A stretch of 64,000 nucleotides of DNA from Ruegeria conchae (GCF_000192475.1 NZ_AEYW01000013.1:186001-250000), one strand, 5' to 3'; counted from the stretch's first letter, positions 1-9,181 are shown. Numbers and translations: made by a program. Notes: a model not told the origin generated them from the sequence alone.

Positions 1-1037
1 CCCGATTTTTCAAACCCGGCCAGCGCACCGATTTCTTTGACCCGACGCTTCATATGACTGTGGCCGGTTTTCCAATAGTCGGCTTTGACACCATGAGCCC
101 GCAATTCGGGATCGCTGGCGAAAAGACCGGTAGATTTCACATCGGCCACAAAGGTCGAATTCGGATAAATCTTGGCCAGATCGCGGGCCATAATGACGCC
201 GACCTTGTCGGCAAATATCTCTTCGCCTTCGTCATCTACAACGCCACAACGATCCCCATCGCCATCAAAACCAAGCGCCAGATCGGCGCCGCTGGCTTTG
301 ACTGTATCGGACATGTCATGCAGCATTTCCATCGCTTCGGGGTTCGGGTTGTAGTTGGGGAATGTGTAATCCAGATCGTTGTGGCTTGGCACAACCTGAA
401 CACCGATCCGTTCGAAAATTTCGGGCGCAAAGGCAGCGGCAGTTCCATTGCCGGTGGCGCAGACCACCTTCAGCGGGCGGGACATTTTGAAGTCACCGAC
501 CAGATCGTCGATATAGGCCTCTTTCACACCGTCCACGAATTCATATGACCCGCCCGGGTGCGCGACGCCTTTGCCGTTCAGAACGATATCGCGAAGTTCG
601 GACATCTCGTCAGGCCCGTGTGTCAAAGGGCGATCGAAACCCATTTTGACGCCGGTCCAGCCATTGGGGTTGTGGCTGGCTGTGACCATCGCAACTGCGG
701 GCACATCCAGATGAAACTGTGCAAAATAAGCCATCGGGCTGAGCGCCGGGCCAATATCCTTTACCTGAATGCCTGCCTGCATAAGCCCAACGATCAGCGC
801 GTTTTTGATCGACAGGGAATAATCGCGATAATCATTGCCCACCGCAATTACCGGTGCGATTCCGCGTTTCTGCATCTGGGTACCCAGACCCAGTCCCAGA
901 GCCGTCATACCCGGCAGGTTGATCTCGTCAGGGTATTTCCACCGCGCATCATATTCGCGAAAGCCCGTGGGCTTGATCATCGGGTCGCGCAGAAAACTCC
1001 AGGTGTTTGGGGTCACCTCACTGAAGGGTTTGGTCAT
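1..1037 (-). CDS. Phosphomannomutase/phosphoglucomutase, 3' end outside window
   Basis: Alpha-D-phosphohexomutase family enzyme that interconverts hexose 1- and 6-phosphates for nucleotide-sugar and polysaccharide synthesis in the cytoplasm. The protein begins MTKPFSEVTPNTWSFLRDP at the ATG complementary to 1035-1037. It carries the phosphoserine loop TASHNPNGW (around 648-674) and the metal loop DGDGDR (around 250-267). A KTGHSHMKRRV stretch follows near the window edge. No stop is reached, so only about 345 N-terminal residues are visible and the C-terminal phosphate-binding domain is missing. It follows kdsA by 15 bases on the same strand and is probably the last gene shown of the polysaccharide operon. 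Whether mannose or glucose phosphate is preferred cannot be told from sequence. Confidence 0.9.
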   Translation of the reverse strand, partial: MTKPFSEVTPNTWSFLRDPMIKPTGFREYDARWKYPDEINLPGMTALGLGLGTQMQKRGIAPVIAVGNDYRDYSLSIKNALIVGLMQAGIQVKDIGPALSPMAYFAQFHLDVPAVAMVTASHNPNGWTGVKMGFDRPLTHGPDEMSELRDIVLNGKGVAHPGGSYEFVDGVKEAYIDDLVGDFKMSRPLKVVCATGNGTAAAFAPEIFERIGVQVVPSHNDLDYTFPNYNPNPEAMEMLHDMSDTVKASGADLALGFDGDGDRCGVVDDEGEEIFADKVGVIMARDLAKIYPNSTFVADVKSTGLFASDPELRAHGVKADYWKTGHSHMKRRVKEIGALAGFEKS

Positions 1038-1052
1038 TACAAATCTCAATCG

Positions 1053-1886
1053 TTAAATCTGAATTGGGTTTTCTTTGGCCAGCGCATCAAATCGCATCAA
1101 TGTGTCAACCAGATGGCCCATCTGATCCAGATGGATCATGTTCGGCCCATCTGAGGGTGCGGTGTCGGGATCCTGATGGGTTTCTACGAAAACGGCTCCG
1201 ACGCCCAGAGAGACAGCGGCACGCGCCATCACTGGCGCAAACTCACGCTGTCCTCCTGAGGAACCGCCTTGGCTGCCGGGCTGTTGCACCGAATGGGTTG
1301 CGTCCATGACGACCGGATATCCGGTTTGCGCCATCTGCGGCAGCGACCGCATGTCCGCGACCAGCGTATTGTAGCCAAACGAAGTTCCGCGCTCGGTCAG
1401 CAGGATGTTCTGATTGCCAGTGCTTTCGATCTTAGTAACGATATTGGGCATTTCCCACGGGGCGAGAAACTGTCCCTTCTTTACGTTGACCGCTTTTCCA
1501 GTATTGCCTGCCGCCAGCAGCATGTCCGTCTGACGACACAGAAACGCAGGGATTTGCAGGATATCGACAGCCTCGGCTGTAATCGCGCATTGGGCTTCGG
1601 TATGAACATCGGTCAAAACCGGAATGCCCATGGTTTTGCGAATGTCGTCCAGCACCTTCAGCCCAGCATCAATGCCCATACCACGCTTGCCGGAAAGCGA
1701 GGTCCGGTTTGCTTTGTCATACGAGGCCTTGAACACATATTGCGCACCTGCGGCGTCGCAGGCCTCTTTCATGGTGCCGGCGATCATCTGGGCGTGTTCG
1801 GCGGACTCAAGCTGGCAAGGGCCAGCGATGATGGTCAGCGGAAGGTCGTTGCCAACCATGAGGTCGGCGATTTTTACATGTTTCAT
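1053..1886 (-). CDS. kdsA: 3-deoxy-8-phosphooctulonate synthase
   Basis: Condenses phosphoenolpyruvate with arabinose 5-phosphate to KDO 8-phosphate, the precursor of KDO for lipopolysaccharide and KDO-linked capsules. The 277 residues are full length for the family. Visible motifs are IAGPCQLES near the N-terminus, GTSFGYNTLVADMRSLP in the middle, and DATHSVQQPGSQGG after it. The Cys in AGPC (residue 24) corresponds to the metal-ligand Cys of the metal-dependent class of this enzyme. E. coli KdsA has Asn there, so this copy is predicted to be metal dependent. The gene starts 5 bases after the kpsE-like stop, consistent with one transcript. Confidence 0.96.
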   Translation of the reverse strand: MKHVKIADLMVGNDLPLTIIAGPCQLESAEHAQMIAGTMKEACDAAGAQYVFKASYDKANRTSLSGKRGMGIDAGLKVLDDIRKTMGIPVLTDVHTEAQCAITAEAVDILQIPAFLCRQTDMLLAAGNTGKAVNVKKGQFLAPWEMPNIVTKIESTGNQNILLTERGTSFGYNTLVADMRSLPQMAQTGYPVVMDATHSVQQPGSQGGSSGGQREFAPVMARAAVSLGVGAVFVETHQDPDTAPSDGPNMIHLDQMGHLVDTLMRFDALAKENPIQI

Positions 1887-1891
1887 GAGTC

Positions 1892-3478
1892 TTACGAGGA
1901 TACCTGTTCACGAAGGACCGACGCGGTAAGCGAGATCATCAGGTAGATACCAGCAAATAACAGGAAAGCCAAAATCGTATTTTCGAACTTGCGCGGATAG
2001 CTGGGTTCCTGGCTGGCAACAGGGTTCACCGAGACGGTCAGATACCGCACTTTCCGGTTGGCCTCGGTCCGTGTGGCTTCCATTTGCTGCATTGCCGTTT
2101 GCAGCATCATATCTCGGGCCGCTAGATCGGCCTGTGCCATCTGAATACGTACGCTCAGACGCGCCAGCGAATTTTCGCCTGCTGAAGCATCCAGCATCTC
2201 AGCATTCAATTCTGACAGCACGGCCTCCAGCCGTTTAATATCTGCACGCGTGCCGTCCACTTTAGCTTTGTTGGGCCGTGCATTGTCAAGAAGGGCGGCC
2301 AGCTGCAATTCTTTATCCTGCAGCTCAATTTCAAACTGATCGATTCTGGCACGCAAGCTGGCGATCACGCTTTGCGGATCCAGTATGGCACCCTGCAACT
2401 GCAATTCGATCAGGTCTTCCTGTGCCTGCCTGCGCGCTTCTTGCGCGGCTTCAAAGCCCGCCAATGCATCACGCATTTGATCTTCGCGTTTCAGCTCGGT
2501 CAGGCCATTAATCCTCTCCTCAGCGTAAGAGATCAGACGATTGGATAGATCGACCGAGATTTCAGGGCTGGGCGCGGCGACCTCCATGCGAATGACACCA
2601 TCACTAGGGTCGTACCCGATCGTGATCATTCGCTTAAAAAGCTTGTAAGTTTCTTCAAGCGTCGCATCAGAGGGCAAACGTTGGATCAGATCAATATTGT
2701 CTTGCTGAAAGAACTCAGCAAACCCGACATCCCGTTCAAGGCGTTCCAGCGCGTCCTTGGATTCCAAAAACTCCTGAGTGGATACTGAATCCTGTGCTGT
2801 TGCAAACTGTGTCCCCGCGAGGAAGCCACCGAAAGAGGCCCCTCCACCGTCGGCTTGCAAAATCGAAAACACGGAATCGCTGGCGTACATCGGCGTTGCG
2901 ACCCGATAGAAATAGTATCCCACAATGAATGTAGGCAGGATCACAAAGGCCGTTAGCCGCGCAAATAATGCAACGAGTTTGCGGCGCCGTCTGCGGGCGA
3001 TGTCTTTCTGGATTTGCCCGATCTCATATTCGCGGCGTTGGGCCGGGCTGAGCTCTGGACCTGGCAGGTTCTTTTGAGTTTCTTTGGCGGTCTGAGGTAA
3101 GTGAATTTTGATGTTATCTGGCGTCGCTTTGTCGTCGGTTGAATTGCGTTGATCGTAAGCTGCAAGATCTAGCAGATTGGAACGCTGAAACGGATCAATC
3201 CCTTTCTTACGCAACAGTCGCACTGCGTCATAATCAGAGGTTGCTGCCAACCCATTCTTGTGGGCAAGCCGTCTGGCGACTCTCAATTGCCGCCCGGTTA
3301 ACCCTTCGCGCTTGATTGCGTCCAATTCGGTCCCCGGCTGCTGCGCGTCTGTGCCGGAACCAGAGGCCTGAGTCGCCTTGCGAATACGATCGATCGCCTC
3401 CGAGCGTGCCTCAGCAGTGCCAGCTCCGCGCGCTGCGCGGTCAGGGTTGTATTTTCTAGCCTTGGGCTTGGTAGTCAT
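1892..3478 (-). CDS. Capsule export polysaccharide co-polymerase, KpsE/RkpR-like
   Basis: Inner-membrane periplasmic adaptor for ABC-type capsule export. Start chosen at the ATG of MTTKPKARKYN (3476-3478), which has GAGGCGAAG upstream and overlaps the kpsT stop by 23 bases; an upstream in-frame start at 3526 would overlap far more. The 528 residues show a long basic, low-complexity cytoplasmic N-terminus (about 1-165), a first membrane helix near 168-192, and a periplasmic region with coiled-coil-like heptads (about 330-460). A second membrane helix lies near 500-520. E. coli KpsE is only about 380 residues, so the N-terminal extension is notable. The matching ABC permease (KpsM) is not in the window. 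Confidence 0.85.
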   Translation of the reverse strand: MTTKPKARKYNPDRAARGAGTAEARSEAIDRIRKATQASGSGTDAQQPGTELDAIKREGLTGRQLRVARRLAHKNGLAATSDYDAVRLLRKKGIDPFQRSNLLDLAAYDQRNSTDDKATPDNIKIHLPQTAKETQKNLPGPELSPAQRREYEIGQIQKDIARRRRRKLVALFARLTAFVILPTFIVGYYFYRVATPMYASDSVFSILQADGGGASFGGFLAGTQFATAQDSVSTQEFLESKDALERLERDVGFAEFFQQDNIDLIQRLPSDATLEETYKLFKRMITIGYDPSDGVIRMEVAAPSPEISVDLSNRLISYAEERINGLTELKREDQMRDALAGFEAAQEARRQAQEDLIELQLQGAILDPQSVIASLRARIDQFEIELQDKELQLAALLDNARPNKAKVDGTRADIKRLEAVLSELNAEMLDASAGENSLARLSVRIQMAQADLAARDMMLQTAMQQMEATRTEANRKVRYLTVSVNPVASQEPSYPRKFENTILAFLLFAGIYLMISLTASVLREQVSS

Positions 3479-4115
3479 AGAGCTGCTTCGCCTCTTCCAA
3501 GGTTTCAAACATATAAAGCTGACCATCCACCAAAACAGCAGCTTGGCGCGCGAATTTCTCGAGGGTAGATGGATTGTGTGACACGATTACCAAGGTTGTT
3601 GTCCGAAGCTTCTCTTTCAGGATATCGCCGGCTTTCTTGTTGAATTCCACATCTGTGGTCGAGGGCATCCCTTCGTCAATCAAATACATGTCGAAATCCA
3701 GAGCCAACATCAGCGCAAAGGTAAATCTGGCGCGCATACCGGACGAGTAGGTGCCAAGCGGCTGGTCAAAATACTCACCCAGATTGCACAGCCATTTACA
3801 ATAGGCTTCGACATAATCAGGGTCCATGCCGTAGATCTTGGCGATCGAGCGCGCGTTTTCGAGCGCTGACAGGCGTTTGGCGACACCCCCGGTGAAGCCC
3901 ATGGGGAAAGACACACGGCAATCCCGTCGAATTACACCTTCGTCCGGTTTTTCCAACCCTGCCATCATATTGATCAATGTGGTTTTGCCTGTTCCGTTCG
4001 GGGCCAGGACCCCAAGTGAGGTGCCCAGTTCGACACGGAACGACACCTGATCCAGAATCACTTTGCGGCGGGTTCCGGTCCAGAATGACTTGCTGACATT
4101 TTCGAATTCCAGCAT
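3456..4115 (-). CDS. kpsT: Capsular polysaccharide ABC transporter ATP-binding protein, KpsT-like
   Basis: Cytoplasmic ATPase expected to power export of a lipid-linked capsular polysaccharide. 219 residues, the normal KpsT length. The Walker A is APNGTGKTT (residues 38-46), where the usual first Gly is Ala. The signature loop is YSSGMRARFTFAL, and the Walker B is MYLIDEGMPS with the DEG typical of KpsT. It is the first gene of the minus-strand operon and precedes the KpsE-like gene. The 209 bases upstream to the divergent glycosylase gene should hold both promoters; I see no clear operator. The absence of KpsM next to it is odd, because kpsM and kpsT are normally adjacent. Confidence 0.9.
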   Translation of the reverse strand: MLEFENVSKSFWTGTRRKVILDQVSFRVELGTSLGVLAPNGTGKTTLINMMAGLEKPDEGVIRRDCRVSFPMGFTGGVAKRLSALENARSIAKIYGMDPDYVEAYCKWLCNLGEYFDQPLGTYSSGMRARFTFALMLALDFDMYLIDEGMPSTTDVEFNKKAGDILKEKLRTTTLVIVSHNPSTLEKFARQAAVLVDGQLYMFETLEEAKQLYDYQAQG

Positions 4116-4324
4116 TTGCGGCCTGTCATCGTACTGTTTTGTTATGGCTCGAAGGTGTGTGTGCTACGGGTCCATGTTGGCCACATTATGTCGAAACATG
4201 AAACAAATGATCAATGCGGATCCCGCGATATGACATTGAAGTGTTGCCAAGTTAGGTGCTGTTGGCTCCGACCGTATTCATTCCTATCTTAATTGAGTGT
4301 TCATTGCGGGAACGTTTCAATCCG

Positions 4325-4912
4325 ATGAAGTCGCTCATTAAGGATATCGGAGAGTGCCGACTTTGCGCGGACAGGTTTGCGCAGACGGCTACCGCGCACA
4401 AGCCGCGCCCGGTTGTCTGGTTCCAATCCGGCGCACGAATTCTGATCGCCGGTCAGGCACCGGGGGCTCGGGTGCACCTGTCGGGAAAGCCCTTTACCGA
4501 TCCCTCGGGTGATCGCCTAAGGGATTGGTTGGGGCTGGACGAACAAGGCTTTTATGACCGCTCGCGTGTATCAATTGTGCCGATGGCATTTTGCTTTCCT
4601 GGATATAATGCGCGTAAGGCCGACCTACCACCACCGCCGATATGTGGGCGCACATGGCATGAAAAAGTGATGAATGCGCTGGGAGAGGTGCCGCTGACAA
4701 TCCTCGTTGGCGGTCACGCGCACAAATACCATCTGGGTGTGAAAACGCCGGTCACCGAGACCGTCAGCCGTTGGAGAGACCATGCGCCGCGGGTCTTTGC
4801 CTTGCCACACCCGTCTTGGCGCAATACGGCTTGGCTGAATAAAAACCCCTGGTTTGAGGCCGAGCTTTTGCCGGTTCTTCGGCAACGGGTGCAAGAGGTT
4901 CTGAATGACTGA
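4325..4912 (+). CDS. Uracil-DNA glycosylase family protein
   Basis: Member of the uracil-DNA glycosylase superfamily (family 4/5-like, COG1573). Such enzymes excise uracil or related damaged bases, but this subfamily is little characterised. The start used is MKSLIKDIGECRLC at 4325, since the longer reading from 4256 has no support; the ribosome-binding site is weak (GGGAAC). 195 residues. Motif 1 is AGQAPGARVHLSGKPF (approximate residues 43-58) and the C-terminal active-site loop is HPSWRN. An early CRLC pair could be part of an Fe-S ligand set as in family 4, but the four-Cys pattern is not complete. Its last 8 bases overlap the sseB-like gene. Confidence 0.8.
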   Translation: MKSLIKDIGECRLCADRFAQTATAHKPRPVVWFQSGARILIAGQAPGARVHLSGKPFTDPSGDRLRDWLGLDEQGFYDRSRVSIVPMAFCFPGYNARKADLPPPPICGRTWHEKVMNALGEVPLTILVGGHAHKYHLGVKTPVTETVSRWRDHAPRVFALPHPSWRNTAWLNKNPWFEAELLPVLRQRVQEVLND

Positions 4913-5693
4913 AACTACAGCTTTAGATGCTGCACATGCCGCTATGCTTGCAGCGCCAGAAGACGATTCAGCACGGCTGCGTTTCTTTGAAAGGTTAGCC
5001 GACAGCGAGCTGTTCCTGATGCTGTCGGAAGAGGCCAGGGACGAGAATATTTCGCCTGAGCTCTTCGATGTGGCTGATGGCCGTTTCGTGCTGGCCTTTG
5101 ATCTTGAGGAACGTTTGGCAGAGTTTGCGGGGCATCCGGTTCCCTATGTTGCTCTGTCCGGGCGTGTCTTATCCGGAATGCTGTCAGGGCAAGGAATTGG
5201 TTTGGGCCTGAACCTTGAGACCGCGCCGTCATCGATGTTGATCCCGACCGAGGCATTGGGCTGGTTGGAAAGCACGCTGCAGCACGGCCCGCAAGAAGTG
5301 CAGCAGAGGCTTACTGAATTTCACCCGCCCGCCGGTCTGCCAGATAAATTGCTGACTGCACTTGATACTAAGCTGGCGACTGCAGCAGGCCTCGCCACTG
5401 CGGCTTTTCTAGTGGGAACGAAGACGGATGATGGCGGTCGGGGCCATCTTTTGGGTTTTGTCTCGGCAGTTGAAAACGCGCAGCCTGCTCTGGCGCGCGC
5501 CGTTTCTGAGGCGCTGACATTTTCGGGGATTGAGGCGGGTGCATTGGATGTCGGGTTCTTTGAAGCAGAGGAACCGGCAGCCGCCGCGCTGGCAAAGGTC
5601 GGACTTAGGTTCGATTTACCCCAGCCACAGGCTCCGAAAGTTGAAAGGGCCGCCCCGGGCAGTAACCCCGAGCGGCCCCCGATCCTGAAATAA
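4905..5693 (+). CDS. SseB family protein
   Basis: 262-residue soluble protein with an SseB-type N-terminal domain (residues about 15-120, including RLRFFERLADSELFLML and FVLAFDLEERLAEFAG) and a C-terminal half of the same family. The molecular role of bacterial SseB-like proteins is unsettled; this one resembles the version common in Rhodobacteraceae. It overlaps the upstream glycosylase gene by 8 bases, which suggests translational coupling. Its 3' end contains a GC hairpin that probably serves the opposing yghU transcript. Confidence 0.8.
   Translation: MTETTALDAAHAAMLAAPEDDSARLRFFERLADSELFLMLSEEARDENISPELFDVADGRFVLAFDLEERLAEFAGHPVPYVALSGRVLSGMLSGQGIGLGLNLETAPSSMLIPTEALGWLESTLQHGPQEVQQRLTEFHPPAGLPDKLLTALDTKLATAAGLATAAFLVGTKTDDGGRGHLLGFVSAVENAQPALARAVSEALTFSGIEAGALDVGFFEAEEPAAAALAKVGLRFDLPQPQAPKVERAAPGSNPERPPILK
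5647..5678 (-). terminator. Probable terminator of the yghU-type gene
   Basis: Perfect 7-bp inverted repeat GGGCCGC (5647-5653) and GCGGCCC (5672-5678). On the minus strand it is followed by TTTCAACTTT. It lies inside the 3' end of the opposing SseB-family gene and just downstream of the minus-strand GST stop at 5703, so the convergent genes would share this sequence. Confidence 0.45.
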
Positions 5694-5702
5694 CAAAGCG
5701 CG

Positions 5703-6578
5703 TTAGTCTGCCGCTTCCAGCTTGTCCTGTGTACGCGTCTCAAAGTCACTTGCATCGTGACGTTCGTGCAATTGAGTGTGAGGTTCGCCAAATGGGCGAT
5801 TGACCATTCGACCACGCTGAACGGCTGGGCGCGCATCGATTGCTTTGGCCCATCGCATTACGTTTTTGTAGCTTTCGACATCAAGGAATTCCGCCGCATC
5901 GTATAGACGGCCCAGAACCAGTTGTCCGTACCAAGGCCAGATAGCCATATCGGCGATCGTATATTCTTCGCCAGCGATATAGGTCTTTTCAGCAAGTTCC
6001 CGATCCAATACGTCCAACTGGCGTTTGGCTTCCATCGCGAAACGGTCAATCGGGTATTGCCACTTCTCAGGAGCGTAGGCGTAGAAGTGGCCAAAGCCGC
6101 CACCCAGATACGGTGCACTGCCCATCTGCCAGAATAACCAGTTCATAACCTCAGTTCGTTCCGCACCACTCGCGGGTAGAAACTCACCGAACTTCTCTGC
6201 CAGATGCATAAGAATAGAGGCACTTTCGAACACGCGCACAGGTATTTCATCCGAATGATCCCAAAGCGCGGGAATTTTCGAGTTGGGGTTGGCCCCGACA
6301 AAGCCCGAACTAAACTGGTCGCCTTCGCCAATATTGACCAGCCAGGCATTGTACTCTGCCCCACTGTGGCCCAGAGCCAGCAGCTCTTCGAGCATCACAG
6401 TGACTTTAATACCGTTGGGTGTTGCCAGAGAATAAAGCTGCAGCGGGTGCTTTCCGACCGGAAGGTCCTTGTCATGTGTGGCACCGGCAATTGGCCGGTT
6501 GATATTGGCAAATTGTCCGCCGCTTTCACTGTCCCACGTCCAGACCTTAGGTGGGGTATAGGTGGATTGTTCGCTCAT
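5703..6578 (-). CDS. yghU: YghU-type glutathione S-transferase/disulfide-bond oxidoreductase
   Basis: Nu-class glutathione transferase acting on organic hydroperoxides and disulfides in the cytoplasm. Start set at MSEQSTYTPPKVWTWD (6576-6578) because AAGAAAGG lies just upstream; a 34-residue upstream extension is not family-like. 291 residues, normal for YghU. The thioredoxin-like N-terminal part includes PNGIKVTVMLEELLALG and the GSH-contacting NPNSKIPAL segment. The all-helical C-terminal domain follows (YIAGEEYTIADMAIWPWYG). Single-gene unit, convergent with the SseB-family gene and divergent from the YHS gene. Confidence 0.93.
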   Translation of the reverse strand: MSEQSTYTPPKVWTWDSESGGQFANINRPIAGATHDKDLPVGKHPLQLYSLATPNGIKVTVMLEELLALGHSGAEYNAWLVNIGEGDQFSSGFVGANPNSKIPALWDHSDEIPVRVFESASILMHLAEKFGEFLPASGAERTEVMNWLFWQMGSAPYLGGGFGHFYAYAPEKWQYPIDRFAMEAKRQLDVLDRELAEKTYIAGEEYTIADMAIWPWYGQLVLGRLYDAAEFLDVESYKNVMRWAKAIDARPAVQRGRMVNRPFGEPHTQLHERHDASDFETRTQDKLEAAD

Positions 6579-6821
6579 ATCATGCCTTTCTTGCGCTGCT
6601 GGCCAATGGACCGCTAAATCAACAGCTAATATTGCAGAACTCAGAGTCCAACCCCAAACATCGCGGGTATTTTGTAACAATCCCCCGGATACACCTCACA
6701 ATTCCCAATTCGTTTTCACAGCGGCGCGAGTGGGACTTCGCGCGAGGCCAAAAACACCTATTGTCTGAGTAGACCCGTAGCGTGGGTGCCCAGAAACCAA
6801 TAGGACATGAGGACAATTCAC

Positions 6822-7340
6822 ATGAAACGCTTTGCACTGACCCTTGCAGCGACGATGGCTTTCGCCATGCCTGCATTCGCAGGAGATCAATATGTCGACG
6901 GTACCGGATTTGCGGTGTCAGGGTATGACGTCGTTGCCTATCGCGACTTGGATCAAGTTGCCGTGGGTCAATCGCAGCCCGAGGCAGTTCGCGGCCGGTC
7001 TGACATCACTGCCGATTATAACGGTGCGACCTGGGCATTTTCGACTGAAGAAAACCGCGATAAGTTCCTCGAAAATCCGGCCTATTATGCACCGCAATAT
7101 GATGGACACTGCGCCTATGGCGTGTCGCGTGGCGGCAAGGTTCCGGCCAACCCGAACCTGTGGCGGATCGTCGATGACAAACTGTATCTGAACATCACCG
7201 ATGTAGTTGTCGGCTTTTGGGAAGAGGACGTTCCCGGCAACATCAATTTGGCAGAAGGCAACTGGCCGGGTATCGAACCCGACGCGGCGTCTACCAGTGT
7301 GATCCCGAAATTTACTTCGGAAGGTCCAGTGTCCAACTGA
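6822..7340 (+). CDS. Secreted YHS-domain protein
   Basis: 172-residue protein starting MKRFALTLAATMAFAMPAFA, a classical Sec signal peptide cut after AFA. The ATG at 6822 is preferred over 6807 because TGAGGA lies 8 bases before it. The mature part carries a YHS-like domain: GYDVVAYRDLDQ, then YNGATWAFSTEENRDKFLEN and YDGHCAYGVSRGGK. These are features of YHS proteins, which may bind metal; function is unknown. Monocistronic and ended by a strong intrinsic terminator. Confidence 0.85.
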   Translation: MKRFALTLAATMAFAMPAFAGDQYVDGTGFAVSGYDVVAYRDLDQVAVGQSQPEAVRGRSDITADYNGATWAFSTEENRDKFLENPAYYAPQYDGHCAYGVSRGGKVPANPNLWRIVDDKLYLNITDVVVGFWEEDVPGNINLAEGNWPGIEPDAASTSVIPKFTSEGPVSN

Positions 7341-7357
7341 TATTGGTGAAAAAAGTA

Positions 7358-7386
7358 AGCCCGGCCTTAACAGCCGGGCTTTTTTT
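7358..7386 (+). terminator. Intrinsic terminator of the YHS gene
   Basis: Perfect 8-bp stem AGCCCGGC / GCCGGGCT with a 7-base loop followed by six further T residues (7381-7386). It sits 17 bases after the YHS-gene stop. Confidence 0.92.
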
Positions 7387-7400
7387 ACTGGCAGGTTCTC

Positions 7401-8078
7401 TCACCCTGCCAACTCAAACAAATCCCGCATTTGCTGGTCTGCTTCAAACCGAATCCTAACGCTTCGGGCACCGGGAAACTTCCGTTCGCGTATAGGGTCG
7501 GGAATGACAATTTCACCCGAACCCGCACCTTTGGATTTAAATGTCAAAATCTCGGTTTCAGTTTTCCTGCAACTTGCCAGAACCGATGTTGGCAAGGCGA
7601 CTCGGTTTTCACCCTTGCAGACAGAAGACGCGACGAAGTAAGTCAGGTCACGTCCGAAACAGCCGATTGCATCTGGCACATGGTCAGATGACTGGTCTTG
7701 GTCGTCGCTTGTCGCGGCGTAGTCAATCGCAGACATATCTGAAAGCACGTATTCAGGATTCAGCAATTCACGGCAAGCTTTGATCTCATCGGCGTCCAGT
7801 TCGATAACACGTTTCTTTAGGCGTGGACGACGTGGTGTCGACGAACTCGTCACCCCTTTTCGGGTCAGACCCTCGCTACGCAGAAAATCGTAAGCCGACT
7901 TGGCTTTGGAAAAAACCGAATGGTCACCATCCGTATGATCAGGGTGATCATGAAAGGCGATATTGCGCCAGGCGTCTCTGATGTCGTTTGCGTTGGCGTG
8001 GGTAGGCAGGCCAAGAACCTGAAACGCTTCTGCCCGAGCCTTAACTTTGCTCACTGGCTCCATACTGATAACACTCAT
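7401..8078 (-). CDS. J-domain (DnaJ-like) protein
   Basis: 225-residue protein with an N-terminal J domain (about residues 15-70). It includes AFQVLGLPTHANANDIRDAW and the HPD tripeptide at residues 45-47 that activates DnaK ATPase. The rest (about 75-225) has no glycine/phenylalanine region or zinc fingers, so it is a type III J protein with an unrecognised C-terminal region. The start at 8078 has only a weak ribosome-binding site; an internal ATG at 8063 is possible and would keep the whole J domain. It stands alone, convergent with the YHS gene. Confidence 0.8.
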   Translation of the reverse strand: MSVISMEPVSKVKARAEAFQVLGLPTHANANDIRDAWRNIAFHDHPDHTDGDHSVFSKAKSAYDFLRSEGLTRKGVTSSSTPRRPRLKKRVIELDADEIKACRELLNPEYVLSDMSAIDYAATSDDQDQSSDHVPDAIGCFGRDLTYFVASSVCKGENRVALPTSVLASCRKTETEILTFKSKGAGSGEIVIPDPIRERKFPGARSVRIRFEADQQMRDLFELAG

Positions 8079-8266
8079 TAAAACTACACTGCGCTCAGAG
8101 TGCCATCGATCACATTTTTGTCAAATTTTCTTAGATATTAGCGTTAATCCCAGCAACAGTTTCTGGAATCAATTCTGGATTGTCGCCCGCGCTTTAATCG
8201 GCGTGCCGCACATCGGTAGTGGTGGGTGTGCCCAGCGACAGATTTGCCACCGGATAGGCCACAAGT

Positions 8267-9133
8267 TCAAGCGACGTTCTGCAATTCGGTCTGAGGTGTA
8301 ATACCCAATGCGAAACACACATCGCGGGTCAGTTCAGGGCGATTGAGCGTGTAGAAATGCAACTTGTCCACACCACCTTCGATCAGGTCCGAGCAGAGTT
8401 CGGTGCAAAGCGCAGTGGCAAGAAGGTCTTCGCGATCGTCGCGGATCGCCTTCTCAAATGCATTTTCGATCCACTCGGGTACTCGGGTTCCACAGCGTTT
8501 TGCGAAGTTGCGTGCCCCTTTCCAGTTTTCGATTGGAAGAATTCCGGGCACGATTGGTTTATCAATGCCTGCTTTTTCGCAAGCATCCCGGAACCGGAAA
8601 AAAGTCTCGGCTTCGAAAAAGAACTGGGTTAGCGCTTCGTCCGCACCCGCGTCCAGTTTTGCCTTTAGCCAATCCACATCGGTTCGGGCGTTCTGTGCCT
8701 CAGGGTGGATGTCAGGATAGGCACCGACGCGAATACTGAACATTTCTGTTTCTGCCAGCGCGGATATCAATTCGACCGAATTGGCAAATCCTTCCGGATG
8801 TGGCTGGAACCGGTCCTGTCCCTTGGGAGGATCGCCGCGAAGCGCGACGATATCCTGAACGCCTGCGCGTGCGAACGTATCGGCAATCTCAAGGGTTTCT
8901 TGACGCGAGGCATCTACACAGGTCAGATGCGCGGCAACGGGCAGGCCTGAAGATTTGTGCAGGGTTGCAACCGCATCGCGTGTCAGTTCGCGCGTCGTGC
9001 CCCCAGCGCCATAGGTGACGGACACAAAGCGAGGGTTCAGCGGAGCCAGCGTCTGAACCGTATCCCACAGGCGAAACGAGGCCTCCAGCGTCTGGGGCGG
9101 GAAAAATTCGAATGAGATCTCAGGCTTGGTCAT
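8267..9133 (-). CDS. metF: Methylenetetrahydrofolate reductase
   Basis: Flavoenzyme that reduces 5,10-methylene-THF to 5-methyl-THF for methionine synthesis. 288 residues, typical for bacterial MetF. Visible hallmarks are ISFEFFPPQT at the N-terminus, VSVTYGAGGTTRELT, the folate/FAD region DIVALRGDPPKGQDRF, and the late LHFYTLNRPELTRDVC. It is divergent from a metR-type regulator across a 94-base spacer that holds a plausible MetR site, so it is probably homocysteine/methionine controlled. The 187 bases downstream (8079-8266) hold nothing I recognise. Confidence 0.96.
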   Translation of the reverse strand: MTKPEISFEFFPPQTLEASFRLWDTVQTLAPLNPRFVSVTYGAGGTTRELTRDAVATLHKSSGLPVAAHLTCVDASRQETLEIADTFARAGVQDIVALRGDPPKGQDRFQPHPEGFANSVELISALAETEMFSIRVGAYPDIHPEAQNARTDVDWLKAKLDAGADEALTQFFFEAETFFRFRDACEKAGIDKPIVPGILPIENWKGARNFAKRCGTRVPEWIENAFEKAIRDDREDLLATALCTELCSDLIEGGVDKLHFYTLNRPELTRDVCFALGITPQTELQNVA

Positions 9134-9181
9134 AATGGCCTCGTAACTGTCATTTACGCTCTTGTGCCACCTGAGGCGTTG

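Noticed and set aside
54..1154. Plus-strand frames of 164 and 198 codons
   Set aside because: Antisense to the phosphomannomutase, whose motifs (TASHNPNGW, DGDGDR) are clear on the minus strand.
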